This document shows positions 43,529-52,495 of a stretch of 64,000 nt of DNA, piece by piece. Position 1 is the first letter of the stretch. Each line of letters begins with the position of its first letter. The notes beneath the pieces were generated by a model, which worked only from the letters and a program-made list of their open reading frames with translations, searched no databases and was not told the DNA's origin. Source of the stretch: JAICSD01 sp035637115. GTDB taxonomy: Bacteria; Acidobacteriota; Vicinamibacteria; Vicinamibacterales; 2-12-FULL-66-21. A program made the translations under genes and the position numbers. Location of the stretch: the NCBI GenBank assembly GCA_035637115.1, contig DASPXV010000108.1, positions 20,448 through 84,447 of the forward strand, read 5' to 3'.

Positions 43529-44505
43529 CAGGACGCCACCCGCGTAGAGGTTCGCCGCATGATGCCGAGCTGTCGTGTCTTGCGATAGAGATTGGCGCGC
43601 TCAATACCGAGCGTGCGCGCCGCCTCACTCATGCGCCAGCGATGGCGTTCGAGGACAGACGCGATGTACTCGCGCTCGAACTGCCGCCGCGCCTCGCGCA
43701 GGCTGACGTGCGGCGCGATTCTCGCGAACGCACCGTCGATCGGCAGGTGTGCGAGTACGTCTTCCTGACGGATCGCCCCTTCGGGCGCGGCCGACAGCAC
43801 CCGTTCGAGTACGCTGCGTAACTCGTCGAGATTCCCGGGCCATGCAGGGGCCGCGAGGACAGTCAGTGCGGCTTGCGTGAACGAAGGCGGCCGGCCGCCG
43901 CACAGCCGCGCCGCGATCGATTCCGCGATCGCAGGAATGTCATCCGGCCGCTCGCGCAAGCTCGGGACCGTGATGCACACCTGCGATAGGCGGCGAAAAA
44001 GATCCGAGCGGAGCTGGCCGTCGCCGACATCCGACGCGATCGAGGCGGGACCTTCCGCGAGCACCCGGGCGCGAACGGCAACCCGGCGTCCACCTGTTGC
44101 CACTTCGCGATCGCGCAGCACGCGCGCGAGCCGCCGCTGCGTCGCAGCCGGAAGCTCCAGGATCTGCTTCAAGTAAAGCGTGCCCCCCTTGGCGCGGAGC
44201 AGGGCCGAGCGTGATCCAACGGCTTCGACTTCCGCTTGCGTAACTTGGCGCGGCAGCTTGCCGAAAATCACGCTGTCCACGTCGGCATCGGCGGACGAGC
44301 AGTCAATGACGACGAGTGGCTGACGGGGCCGGCTGCCTTCATGGAGCGCGCGCGCGATCGCATCGGCGTCGAGCCCACGATCCGCGATGATGAGCGCCGG
44401 CGCCGCGCTGCCGGCGGCGGCCTCGAACGCGGCGCGGGCCCGTGCGGTAGCCGCCGAAGGCCCCATCAACGGGAGGGGCCAGTCGTCCCTTCGCAATGTA
44501 TGCAT
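43528..44505 (-). CDS. Degenerate sigma-54-activator-like regulator with Fis-type HTH
   Basis: 325 aa. The middle resembles an NtrC-type AAA+ domain (LRAKGGTLYLKQILELPAAT, then SLRERPDDIPAIAESIAARL and WPGNLDELRSVLERVL). The expected Walker A is replaced by IIADRGLDADAIARALHEG and the GAFTGA loop is absent (VIFGKLPRQVTQAEVEAVG). The C-terminal Fis HTH (SEAARTLGIERANLYRKTRQ) is intact. It therefore probably binds DNA but cannot drive sigma-54 open-complex formation. It is the first gene after the 44569-44597 promoter and likely controls this operon. Confidence 0.82.
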   Translation of the reverse strand: MHTLRRDDWPLPLMGPSAATARARAAFEAAAGSAAPALIIADRGLDADAIARALHEGSRPRQPLVVIDCSSADADVDSVIFGKLPRQVTQAEVEAVGSRSALLRAKGGTLYLKQILELPAATQRRLARVLRDREVATGGRRVAVRARVLAEGPASIASDVGDGQLRSDLFRRLSQVCITVPSLRERPDDIPAIAESIAARLCGGRPPSFTQAALTVLAAPAWPGNLDELRSVLERVLSAAPEGAIRQEDVLAHLPIDGAFARIAPHVSLREARRQFEREYIASVLERHRWRMSEAARTLGIERANLYRKTRQLGIMRRTSTRVAS

Positions 44506-44635
44506 GTTTGTTGAGTAGATAGAGCTTCGCCCCGTGACTTACAGGGCGCAGGATGGCGGGAAGCACGAATTCTGACGGAATGGGGCCTTTGTGTCAATAG
44601 TGATACGCGAACGCATCACAAGAGACACAAGGGGT
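44506..44635. promoter_or_regulatory. Control region upstream of the regulator and export genes
   Basis: 130 bp, the largest gap in the minus-strand polysaccharide block. On the minus strand TTGACA (44592-44597) and CAGAAT (44569-44574), 17 bp apart, form a sigma-70-like promoter reading toward the regulator gene. Overlapping it is a dyad: TTGTGTC-GTGAT at 44589-44604 and ATCAC-GACACAA at 44615-44630, mirror images around a 10-bp centre with non-matching 4-bp inserts. It lies 5 bp past the upstream gene's stop and has no T-tract, so operator is favoured over terminator. Confidence 0.55.
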
Positions 44636-45565
44636 CTATCGGCGGGGCGTTCTTGTGAATGTGCGCCGCAGCCAGCGGCCCGGACGTCCTGCGTGATGAC
44701 GGATCGTTCGCTGGCGCCTCAGCGTGGCGCCGACCAACCTGCGATCGAACGTCTCCACGTCGGCATCGACGTTCCGCAGGGTCCAGCCGGGATGCCGCAG
44801 CGGCCACGCGAGCGATGTGACTGGCCGGTGACAGAGGTCACCTCCCGTCGTATGCGTTGCGCGGGGATCGCTGCCGGCGTTCGAGACGAGGTTCACGCCG
44901 GGATGGATGGCGAGTCCTTGCGTCATGCAGCTGTACCACCACGCGTAATCCCAGTCGGTCAGCGATCCGCCGGCGCGCTGCTGGAAGACATCGGTGAGGT
45001 AGTTGCGTTCGTCGGCTGTATCGAAAAGCGACTCGAGTTCGGGACGCGCGCGCAACGTGGCCCACGTGGACAGCTCGCGATCGCAGAGCGCCCACGCGCG
45101 CTTCCACGTCGCCCACCCCCACGTCAGCGGGTACTTCGAAAAATAGTACGAGTCATCGATCGGACGAGTCGCGTAGGTTTCGCCGCTGATGTGCATGATC
45201 CGCGTGTCATCACGGTAGCGGTCCAGCAGCTCCCCGCAGAACGGGAAGAAATCCTGCGCCGGCACGCAGTCGTCCTCGAGCACGATGCCGCGATCGGCGT
45301 GCGTAAACAGCCAATCGAGTGCGGACGTGACGCGCGCGGCGCAACCGAGGTTGTGCGCGGAGAAATCCGTCTGCACTTCGCACGGCCAGGTGACGCTGGT
45401 CGCCGCCACGCGCGCGGCTTCGCACGCCGCACGCTCGGAGTCGCCGGCCGGACCATCCGCCGCGACGAACAGCCGCTTCGGACGCGCGGCCGCGATCGCC
45501 TGCAGCGTCACCGCCGCGAGATCGGCGCGGCGGTAAACGATGAGGAGCACGGGCACGTCGATCAT
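44636..45565 (-). CDS. GT-A-fold glycosyltransferase (HlpA-like subgroup)
   Basis: 309 aa. VPVLLIVYRRADLAAVTLQA, then LFVAADGPAGDSERAACEA, and the metal motif VLEDDCVPAQDFF (EDDC as D-x-D variant). Later SKYPLTWGWATWKRAWAL is characteristic of the subgroup once annotated as hemolytic protein HlpA. It overlaps nothing: 2 bp after the downstream-numbered GT4 gene and 130 bp before the regulator. Donor sugar unknown. Confidence 0.82.
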   Translation of the reverse strand: MIDVPVLLIVYRRADLAAVTLQAIAAARPKRLFVAADGPAGDSERAACEAARVAATSVTWPCEVQTDFSAHNLGCAARVTSALDWLFTHADRGIVLEDDCVPAQDFFPFCGELLDRYRDDTRIMHISGETYATRPIDDSYYFSKYPLTWGWATWKRAWALCDRELSTWATLRARPELESLFDTADERNYLTDVFQQRAGGSLTDWDYAWWYSCMTQGLAIHPGVNLVSNAGSDPRATHTTGGDLCHRPVTSLAWPLRHPGWTLRNVDADVETFDRRLVGATLRRQRTIRHHAGRPGRWLRRTFTRTPRR

Positions 45566-45567
45566 GG

Positions 45568-46617
45568 TCAGGACCTCGGCGCTACGCGCGACCCCTCGAG
45601 AATCCGTTCGAGCACATGTGCCGGCGAGAACTCGCGCAGCGCGCGCGCGCGTCCGCGATCGACGTACGCCTGCCGGCGCTGATCATCGGTCAGCAGCTCC
45701 ACACAGGCCCGGACGAAACGCCGGCGATACAGCCATCCACGTGGATGGCCGGGGATCAGCACGCCGCCGTCGCCCACTGTCTGCACGAGCGCATAACGTT
45801 TTGTCGTGACCGGAACGGTTCCCGCCGCAAGACACTCAGCGGCCGCGAGACAGAAACCCTCTTCGAAGTTGCACGGGTACGCCATCACACGCGCGCGCTG
45901 CTGCCACGCCACGAGTTCGGAACGCGACACGTGGCCGAGATAATCCACCCCCTCATGTCCCTCAAAGAATCGCATGAATGCGGCCTTTGCCGGCTGCCCT
46001 CCCCACAACGAGAAATCCGACGTGATCGCAAGGCGCGCATCCGGCACCTGGCGTCGAATCCGCGGGAATAGATCCTTGAGGTAGAACAGCCCGCGATCCG
46101 GCGCCGAACAATACACGAGGAGCCGCTCCTTCCTGCCGGGCCCGTCGCTGTAGTCGCTCGTGTCAATCGGAGCGCAGCCGAGCGACACGAGCGCGGATTC
46201 ACCGGTTGCCGCGGCAAGATGCATCCGCTGGAAGTCGGACAACGTGAACGAGACGTCCGCCCATCGGCGGCATCGCTCGATCGACGCGCGATCCGGAATG
46301 TGCACGTCGGTCCAAATGAAGATTTTTTGTCCGCTGCATTCGGCAGCGGCCGGTGACCAGTGCTTCCAGAGAACGACCGCGTCGAACGCTGTGTCGGGGA
46401 TAGCGTTGAGCGGCATATAGCGTACGCCGCGCTCTGTTGCCACCGAGCCCACGCGATTCGCCACGACAACGTCAGCCCCGCGCGCCGCGTATGCTTCCGC
46501 AAGAAGCACGACGCACGCTTCGGTCCCTCCGACACCCTCGCCGCGAAAGTCTGCCGCCGTGAACGGAATTCCGAAGTCGCAGACGAACAGGACCCGCTGG
46601 CCCTGCAGGTCATTCAT
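45568..46617 (-). CDS. GT4-family glycosyltransferase
   Basis: 349 aa from ATG 46617 (ATGA overlap with the ABC gene); an extension to 46677 is rejected. FVCDFGIPFTAADFRGEGVG begins the acceptor domain. The donor half has a YCSAPDRGLFYLKDLFPRI loop and E-x7-E-like CNFEEGFCLAAAECLAAG. It resembles GT4 members that use a CSAP-type loop and may act late in the pathway. Confidence 0.82.
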   Translation of the reverse strand: MNDLQGQRVLFVCDFGIPFTAADFRGEGVGGTEACVVLLAEAYAARGADVVVANRVGSVATERGVRYMPLNAIPDTAFDAVVLWKHWSPAAAECSGQKIFIWTDVHIPDRASIERCRRWADVSFTLSDFQRMHLAAATGESALVSLGCAPIDTSDYSDGPGRKERLLVYCSAPDRGLFYLKDLFPRIRRQVPDARLAITSDFSLWGGQPAKAAFMRFFEGHEGVDYLGHVSRSELVAWQQRARVMAYPCNFEEGFCLAAAECLAAGTVPVTTKRYALVQTVGDGGVLIPGHPRGWLYRRRFVRACVELLTDDQRRQAYVDRGRARALREFSPAHVLERILEGSRVAPRS

Positions 46618-48422
46618 GCGGTGAGCCCGTGCACCAGCCGATCGAACGTGCCCTTCGCCGCCTGCAGCGTTGTCCACGTCCCCTGCTCGACGATGCGGCC
46701 GTGCTCGAAGACGACGATCCAGTCAGCGTCGCGGATTGTCGACAGACGGTGCGCGATCACGATGGTGGTGCGGCCGCGCGCCGCGTTGGTCAGCGCCTGC
46801 TGCACGAGCTGCTCCGAGACGGAATCCAGGTGCGATGTGGCTTCGTCGAGGACGAGGATGCCGGGATCGCGGACGATGGCGCGTGCGATCGCGATGCGCT
46901 GGCGCTGTCCGCCGGATACCATCGCGCCGCGCTCGCCGACAAGCGTATCGAGTCCGTCCGGCAACGCCGCGACCATGTCCGAGAGATTCGCGGCGGCGAT
47001 CGCGTGCTCCAGCGCACCCTCCTTCACGTCCTGCCATCCGTAGAGCACGTTCTCTCTGAGCGTGCCGTGGAAGAGGAATGCATCCTGCTCCACGAGCGCG
47101 ATCGATCGGTGCCAGCTCTCTGGTGAGAATTGCCAGTAGTCAGTCCCATCCACCGTGATCCGGCCGGACGTCGGGACACGGAGGCGAAGCAACAGCGAGG
47201 CGAGCGTCGACTTGCCCGATCCGGACGTGCCGACGATGGCGAGCGTCTGGCCGGCGCGTACGTCGAACGAAACATTCTTGAGCGCCTCCGTGCCGGTACC
47301 GTAGGTATACGAGACCTTTTCGAGCCGGAGTGCATCACGAAGGCTGCCGAACTCAATCGACCCAAACGGCCGCTGCGGGTAGATCGGCGTGCTCAACCAC
47401 CGATCGACTTCGCGAATGCCTCCCGCCACGTAGAACAGATGCCCCTGCATGCTGTAGAGCGTGTTCATCAGCGGCAGCAGGCGCAGCAGCACGAACCCAT
47501 ACCAAAGGAGGTAGCTGCTCAGCATGTGACCGGGACGCACGAAGAAGATGTACGCGCACGCCACGATGACCATCGCGCCGATGACCGCCAGCGTTTCGGT
47601 GACGGGGAACAGCAATCCGTGCGCGCGGCTGGTCTGCTCCTCCGTCGCGGCCTGTGCGACGTTGACGTCGCCGAAGCGCTCGATTTCCGCCAGCTGCGCG
47701 TTGGTCGCGCGCACGACTCGAACGCCGGCGAATGACTGCTCGAGGACAGTGGACAAACGATGATTCAGGTCGGTGAGGTTGCGTCCGGCCTGGGTGAGCC
47801 GGCGATAGATCGCGCCAAGCGCTCCGCCGAGTCCGGCTCCGAGACCGACGACGAGCAGCGTGAGCGGCCACGAAATGTAAAAGAGCGCGCCCACATAGAA
47901 CAGCGCGATCCCGAGTCGCTGCGTGAAGCTGATCGCCGCGTCTATCGCGATCGTCGTGCGGTATGTCTCGACGAGAAAGATGTTCGCGATCTCGCCGGTG
48001 GGCCGCCGGTCGAAGAGATCGAGGTCCGCGCGCTGCAGCCGCTCGAACAGCGCCGAACGCAGGCTCGTCGCCACCCGTCGCTTGAGCCGCGCGGCGAAGA
48101 GTTGCGCGACGTACGCCGAGAGATTTTTCGCGGCGATCGCCAGAACGATCGCGACGCAGCACACGCCGACGTAGTACGCGGGCGAGTGGTTGGGAAACTG
48201 CGCCTGCAGCCACTGGAGCGGGCGCATCGGGACGGCGTTCGTGCCGCCGAGCAGCAGCGACAGCAGCGGGACGAGGAGTCCGACGCCGACGCCCTCGAAC
48301 ACCACCATGACGAACGAGCTGGCGAGCGTCGCCGCCAGCAGCCCTCGACCTGCGCCGAGGTACGGCCGCAGCTGCCTCAGCAACCGCCATACGTCGGCGG
48401 ACTGGATCAGCCAGGATTTCAT
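46614..48422 (-). CDS. MsbA-like ABC exporter, fused membrane and ATPase domains
   Basis: 602 aa half-transporter that works as a homodimer. Six N-terminal helices (about residues 20-310), then the ATPase with Walker A VGTSGSGKST, signature MVSGGQRQRIAIARAIV, Walker B ILVLDEATSHLDS and the HRLSTIRD switch His. No Wzx-type flippase is seen in the window, so this exporter may flip lipid-linked oligosaccharide; lipid A or other lipid export is the alternative. Confidence 0.92.
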   Translation of the reverse strand: MKSWLIQSADVWRLLRQLRPYLGAGRGLLAATLASSFVMVVFEGVGVGLLVPLLSLLLGGTNAVPMRPLQWLQAQFPNHSPAYYVGVCCVAIVLAIAAKNLSAYVAQLFAARLKRRVATSLRSALFERLQRADLDLFDRRPTGEIANIFLVETYRTTIAIDAAISFTQRLGIALFYVGALFYISWPLTLLVVGLGAGLGGALGAIYRRLTQAGRNLTDLNHRLSTVLEQSFAGVRVVRATNAQLAEIERFGDVNVAQAATEEQTSRAHGLLFPVTETLAVIGAMVIVACAYIFFVRPGHMLSSYLLWYGFVLLRLLPLMNTLYSMQGHLFYVAGGIREVDRWLSTPIYPQRPFGSIEFGSLRDALRLEKVSYTYGTGTEALKNVSFDVRAGQTLAIVGTSGSGKSTLASLLLRLRVPTSGRITVDGTDYWQFSPESWHRSIALVEQDAFLFHGTLRENVLYGWQDVKEGALEHAIAAANLSDMVAALPDGLDTLVGERGAMVSGGQRQRIAIARAIVRDPGILVLDEATSHLDSVSEQLVQQALTNAARGRTTIVIAHRLSTIRDADWIVVFEHGRIVEQGTWTTLQAAKGTFDRLVHGLTA

Positions 48423-48441
48423 GGAGCGCCCCTAGGATATG

Positions 48442-49344
48442 TCAGGACGTTCCCTTACGCCGCTCGAGCTCCTCTAGTGTCTTCGGCCAGTCCTCGCGCA
48501 AAAGCCGCGACAGCGCGCGGTCGGCCAGGAGCTTCCCGCCCGTCTGGCATACCGCACAATAGTTCGACTCGTTCCGCGCGAAGACAATGCGCTGAACGGG
48601 CGCGCCGCAGCGTGGACACGGCTTCCCGTACTTTCCATGGACGGCCATTCCCGGTCGAAACGCCGTCACCTTCTCGGGAAATGCCTCCCCCGTCTCTCTC
48701 TGCAGCTCCACCGTCCAATGCGCGAGGACTTCGCGCGTGGCCCGGTACAAGGTCGCAATATCGGGGTCGGTCAGCGCCTGCGTCAGTTTTATCGGAGACA
48801 ACTGCGCTGCATGAAGAATCTCGTCCGAGTAGGCATTGCCGATCCCGCTGAACACGTGCGGATCCGTCAGCACGCGCTTGAGCGTGTGATTCTCCGCGCG
48901 AAGCGCGCGGGCGAAGTCCGCCTCGCTCATCGAAAACACTTCCCTGCCTCCGGGATCCATCTGCTCGACGGCTGTCTCGCCGCGGACGACGTGCAGCGAG
49001 GCCTGCTTGCGCGATCCGGCTTCGGTGATAAGCAGCGTGGCATCTTCGAAGTCGAACGCCGCGAGACCGACCTTCGCGGGAATCGCGATGCTGCGTTCCT
49101 TCCATCGCAGCCGGCCGGCGATCATGAGATGCAGTACCACGAACAAATCGGCGTCGAAGCCGAAGACGAGTCGCTTGCCCAGCCGGCGCAGCTCGCGCAC
49201 GGTCCGTCCTTCGAGCGCGGAGATCGGTGGATCGAACGTCCGGACCAGGAAGGGACTGGCGATCCTGACGCGCTGTACCTGGCGTCCGATGATGCGCGGA
49301 CGCAAGGCCGACAGATAGAGCTCGACGTCGGGAAGTTCAGGCAT
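48442..49344 (-). CDS. Formamidopyrimidine-DNA glycosylase
   Basis: 300 aa from ATG 49344 (PELPDVELYL after the Met), removing an extension to 49401. Catalytic Pro2 and Glu3 are in place. HFSGIGNAYSDEIL-like helix-two-turn-helix appears at VFSGIGNAYSDEILHAA, and the C-terminal zinc finger has CPRCGAP and CAVC. Base-excision repair of oxidised purines. Fpg/Nei distinction is not certain. It sits inside the polysaccharide block, overlapping the upstream gene by 8 bp. Confidence 0.9.
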   Translation of the reverse strand: MPELPDVELYLSALRPRIIGRQVQRVRIASPFLVRTFDPPISALEGRTVRELRRLGKRLVFGFDADLFVVLHLMIAGRLRWKERSIAIPAKVGLAAFDFEDATLLITEAGSRKQASLHVVRGETAVEQMDPGGREVFSMSEADFARALRAENHTLKRVLTDPHVFSGIGNAYSDEILHAAQLSPIKLTQALTDPDIATLYRATREVLAHWTVELQRETGEAFPEKVTAFRPGMAVHGKYGKPCPRCGAPVQRIVFARNESNYCAVCQTGGKLLADRALSRLLREDWPKTLEELERRKGTS

Positions 49345-49981
49345 CCGGAGAGGAACGCGGATGCCACCGCAGGACGTCGTCGCGTACTTCGACAACGGCA
49401 TCGGGATCCGCGTGCTGAATCCAGCCGACCAGCTCGTCGAGCCCGAGATAGCCGTCGCGGCCGTTGAAATAGCGCATGTCGTCGATCAGGACCACGTGTC
49501 CCATGACGCCATGCTGCCTGATCGCCCGGAGTTCCTTCACGATCGGGCTATCGAGCGCTCCTCTCGCGGTGACTGGTCCCGAGTAATGCGCATCGAGCCA
49601 GAACAGCGCGGGTTCGGCGATTGCGCCCAGCACCTCCGGCAGACGCGCGCCGCTGTCGCCGTGCAGCAGCGTGACGTGCGGCTGCGATCGAAAGCGATCA
49701 ACGGCGCGACTGTGCCAACCCGGATCCAGTTCGATCGAATAAATTCGATCGAAGCGTTGTGAGACGGCATCGATCATGCCGCCCGCGAAAGTGCCGGTTT
49801 CGACGAACACGCGCGGCCGGAACCGCCGGCGGTACTCTTCGACGATGGCGTGTTTCACGGTAGGCGGCGGCGGAATGGGACGTCCGCGCATCTGCCACTG
49901 CAGGACGATCCGGCGATCGTTCAGCGGCCGCACCAGCGGGTGCATTGAGAAGCGACGCCACGCCTCGATCACGACGGCCAT
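49337..49981 (-). CDS. Probable SAM-dependent methyltransferase (FkbM/TylF-like)
   Basis: 214 aa. VFVETGTFAGGMIDAVSQRF is a SAM-motif-I variant, followed by RIYSIELDPGWHSRA and LLHGDSGARLPEV. LFWLDAHYSG and VVLIDDMRYFNG supply acidic residues usual in TylF/class I enzymes. The N-terminus is basic. Substrate unknown; context suggests a glycan or glycolipid. Confidence 0.68.
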   Translation of the reverse strand: MAVVIEAWRRFSMHPLVRPLNDRRIVLQWQMRGRPIPPPPTVKHAIVEEYRRRFRPRVFVETGTFAGGMIDAVSQRFDRIYSIELDPGWHSRAVDRFRSQPHVTLLHGDSGARLPEVLGAIAEPALFWLDAHYSGPVTARGALDSPIVKELRAIRQHGVMGHVVLIDDMRYFNGRDGYLGLDELVGWIQHADPDAVVEVRDDVLRWHPRSSPDA

Positions 49982-49987
49982 CCGGCG

Positions 49988-52465
49988 TCAGTACTCGAGC
50001 AGCAGCCGCGCCGCACGCTCGATGGCCGCTGCGCCAGGCAGATACGCCTCCTCGAGTGGCGGCGAATACGGCACTGGTGTGTCGAGCGCGCCGATGACGC
50101 GGACGGGAGCATCGAGCGATTCGAACGCCTCCTCCTGGATGATCGCCGCGACGCTTTCACCGATGCCGCCCGTGCGCGCATCCTCGTGAACGATCAGTAC
50201 GCGGTTGCAATGCCGCGCGACCGCGAGCACCGACGCATGGTCCAGCGGCGCCAGCGTTCTGAGATCGAGGACGGCAATCGATCGCCCGTCCGCGGCAAGC
50301 CGCTCCGCTATCGATAACGCGGTGTGGACGTAGGCGCCATAAGAAATGATCGCAAGATCATCTCCGGCGCGGCGAAGCGCCGCGCGGCCGATCGGAATCG
50401 GCGCCGGTGGCGCGTCCTCTAGCCGCTGCTTTACGCGAGGATCGCGATAGAGCGCAATGTGCTCGTAATACAGGACCGGATCTGGATCGGCAACGGCAGC
50501 GGTCATCAGCGCGCGCGCGTCGGCGGGCGTCGACGGGACGACGATCTTCAATCCGGGCGTGCGGTAAAACCACGCCTCCGTGTTCTGGCTGTGGTACGGG
50601 CCGGCATGACGCAGACCGCCCCAGGGCATCCGGAGCACCATCGGCACCGAGCCGCCCCAGCGATAGCGGATCTTTGCGGCGTTGTTCACGAGCTGATTGA
50701 AACCCGTTGCAACGAAGTCGTTGAACTGCATCTCGCCGATCGGGCGCTGCCCGGCAAGCGCAGCGCCGACGCAAACGCCGATCACCGCGCTTTCCGCGAG
50801 CGGCGAGTTGATGATGCGCGGTCCGAACTCCTTCAGCAACGGCCGGAGCAGCAGGAACGCATTCCCGTACTGGCCGCCGACGTCTTCGCCGTAGACGAAC
50901 ACGCGAGGATCCGCGCGCAGCGCGTCCCCAACCCCCATCATCACCGCGTCGAGAAACGTGCTGCCTTTCGGATCGTGCGCGGCGTTGGGTTCGAGCGGTG
51001 GAAGCGGCGGATCGTAGTCGATGGTTGCGCGCATCGCCGGATCGAGCACCTCGACGCGAGCGCGGGCGGCTTCGCCGGCGAATACGCCTTCCCCCGCCGG
51101 GTCTGGGGCCGGCCAGGGTGCCGCGATGACGACTTGCGCCTGCGATTCGACGAGCGCCTCGGCATCCTTGCGAATGCGATCGGCTTCTCCGGGTGCAACG
51201 ACCCCTTCCGCTTCGAGTCGCGCCGCGTACGTCGCCAGCGGATCGCGCGCGCTCCAGTATGCGTACAGATCCGGGTTCGCGTACCCCTGATCGGTGAGAG
51301 GCGGGTAGTCCCACGAGATCTGCGGGTCGCGGCCGAGATAAAGCATGTCGTCGTGATGCGCGTGGCCGCACATGCGCATGCACACGAGCTCGATGAGCGC
51401 CGGTCCCTTGCCCTCGCGCGCGCGCTCGACGGCCCAGGCAAAGGCGGCAGCAATCTCGTCCGGGTCGGTTCCATCGATCGTGATGCCGGGAATGCCGTAG
51501 CCGGCGGCCTTCTCCGCAAACACACGCACCGCGGACTGATCGGCCACGGGAGTCGAGAGCGCCGTCTGGTTGTTCTGCACGCAGAACACGGCGGGCAGCG
51601 TGCGCGCGGCGCAGAGATTAATCGCCTCGTGCCACTCGCCGAGCGATGTTCCCCCTTCGCCGATGAACGACAAGGCGACCCGTCCTTCAGCCCGCTGCGC
51701 GAACGCCATCGCCATTCCGGCAATGGTGATCGAACTGATGGCGAGCGGCGCCGATGCCGGCAGGATGCCCCACGAGAAGTCGCCGATGTGCAGGTCCTTG
51801 CCGTTCATCGGCGGGCCCGCCTTCGCCATCTGCGCCGAAAGCACTATCCGTACGGTGTCGGCGTCGGGCTTCATCGCGATCGCGACACCGAGATCGCGAA
51901 TCAGCGGCGCGACCACGTCGCCATGCCATTCGCCATTGCGTCGATACGCCTCGCCTCGGCGCAGGCGGATGCCCGCGGCGTAGATCGCCTCCTGCCCGAG
52001 CGAGCGAAATCCTTTTCCCTGGAACGGGGCGTTGCCGTAGCGCACCTCTCCACCGATGAAGAACGCCTTGAGCCGGTTGTCGGTCGCGCGCGTAAGCGCC
52101 ATGCCGCGCAGCATCTCGCGCCGCTCGTCGGTGGTCAGCGAAGCCGCAATCGCGGCGCGTCGAAGAAAACCGTCACACGCGTCGACGAGATCGTCGACGG
52201 CGGCCGCCCAACGCGTACCTGCCGCAACAGCGGGAGTGGTCTCCGGAAGATCGGCTGGCGGCGCGGGCAGCAGGCGGCGAAGAGCGGGCCCGAGCTTTGC
52301 CCGCGCGCGCTCGATTGCATCGGCGCCGCCGGAGAGCTCGCCCGATGCAACGGCATCGAGGGCAGAAGACGCGGCGGCGGCAGCGAAGGGATAGCGTTCG
52401 AGCACGAAGGCGCCGAACCGCGCGGCAAGCGATGGCCGCACTTGGACGGCGACGCGTGGGTCCAT
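49988..52465 (-). CDS. Single-chain 2-oxoacid dehydrogenase E1 (fused alpha and beta subunits)
   Basis: 825 aa. The first half is the thiamine-diphosphate alpha subunit: SLGQEAIYAAGIRLRRG, then FIGEGGTSLGEWHEAINLCA, and a GHAHHDDMLYLGRDP loop. The second half is the transketolase-like beta subunit: FVYGEDVGGQYGNAFLLLRP, then INSPLAESAVIGVCVGAALA and a C-terminal domain (VLIVHEDARTGGIGESVAAI). This fused form occurs for branched-chain or acetoin-type E1. No E2 or E3 gene is adjacent; it is surrounded by glycosyl- and methyltransferases. Confidence 0.9.
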   Translation of the reverse strand: MDPRVAVQVRPSLAARFGAFVLERYPFAAAAASSALDAVASGELSGGADAIERARAKLGPALRRLLPAPPADLPETTPAVAAGTRWAAAVDDLVDACDGFLRRAAIAASLTTDERREMLRGMALTRATDNRLKAFFIGGEVRYGNAPFQGKGFRSLGQEAIYAAGIRLRRGEAYRRNGEWHGDVVAPLIRDLGVAIAMKPDADTVRIVLSAQMAKAGPPMNGKDLHIGDFSWGILPASAPLAISSITIAGMAMAFAQRAEGRVALSFIGEGGTSLGEWHEAINLCAARTLPAVFCVQNNQTALSTPVADQSAVRVFAEKAAGYGIPGITIDGTDPDEIAAAFAWAVERAREGKGPALIELVCMRMCGHAHHDDMLYLGRDPQISWDYPPLTDQGYANPDLYAYWSARDPLATYAARLEAEGVVAPGEADRIRKDAEALVESQAQVVIAAPWPAPDPAGEGVFAGEAARARVEVLDPAMRATIDYDPPLPPLEPNAAHDPKGSTFLDAVMMGVGDALRADPRVFVYGEDVGGQYGNAFLLLRPLLKEFGPRIINSPLAESAVIGVCVGAALAGQRPIGEMQFNDFVATGFNQLVNNAAKIRYRWGGSVPMVLRMPWGGLRHAGPYHSQNTEAWFYRTPGLKIVVPSTPADARALMTAAVADPDPVLYYEHIALYRDPRVKQRLEDAPPAPIPIGRAALRRAGDDLAIISYGAYVHTALSIAERLAADGRSIAVLDLRTLAPLDHASVLAVARHCNRVLIVHEDARTGGIGESVAAIIQEEAFESLDAPVRVIGALDTPVPYSPPLEEAYLPGAAAIERAARLLLEY

Positions 52466-52495
52466 GTCCAGATTATGCCCAGATTACCGTCACAT

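Noticed and set aside
44600..44619. CRP-type binding site (GTGA...TCAC)
   Set aside because: Spacing between half-sites is 12, not the 6 expected for TGTGA-N6-TCACA.
44589..44630. Intrinsic terminator after the 44636-45565 gene
   Set aside because: Stem is interrupted and no T-tract follows; overlap with a -35 box favours an operator.
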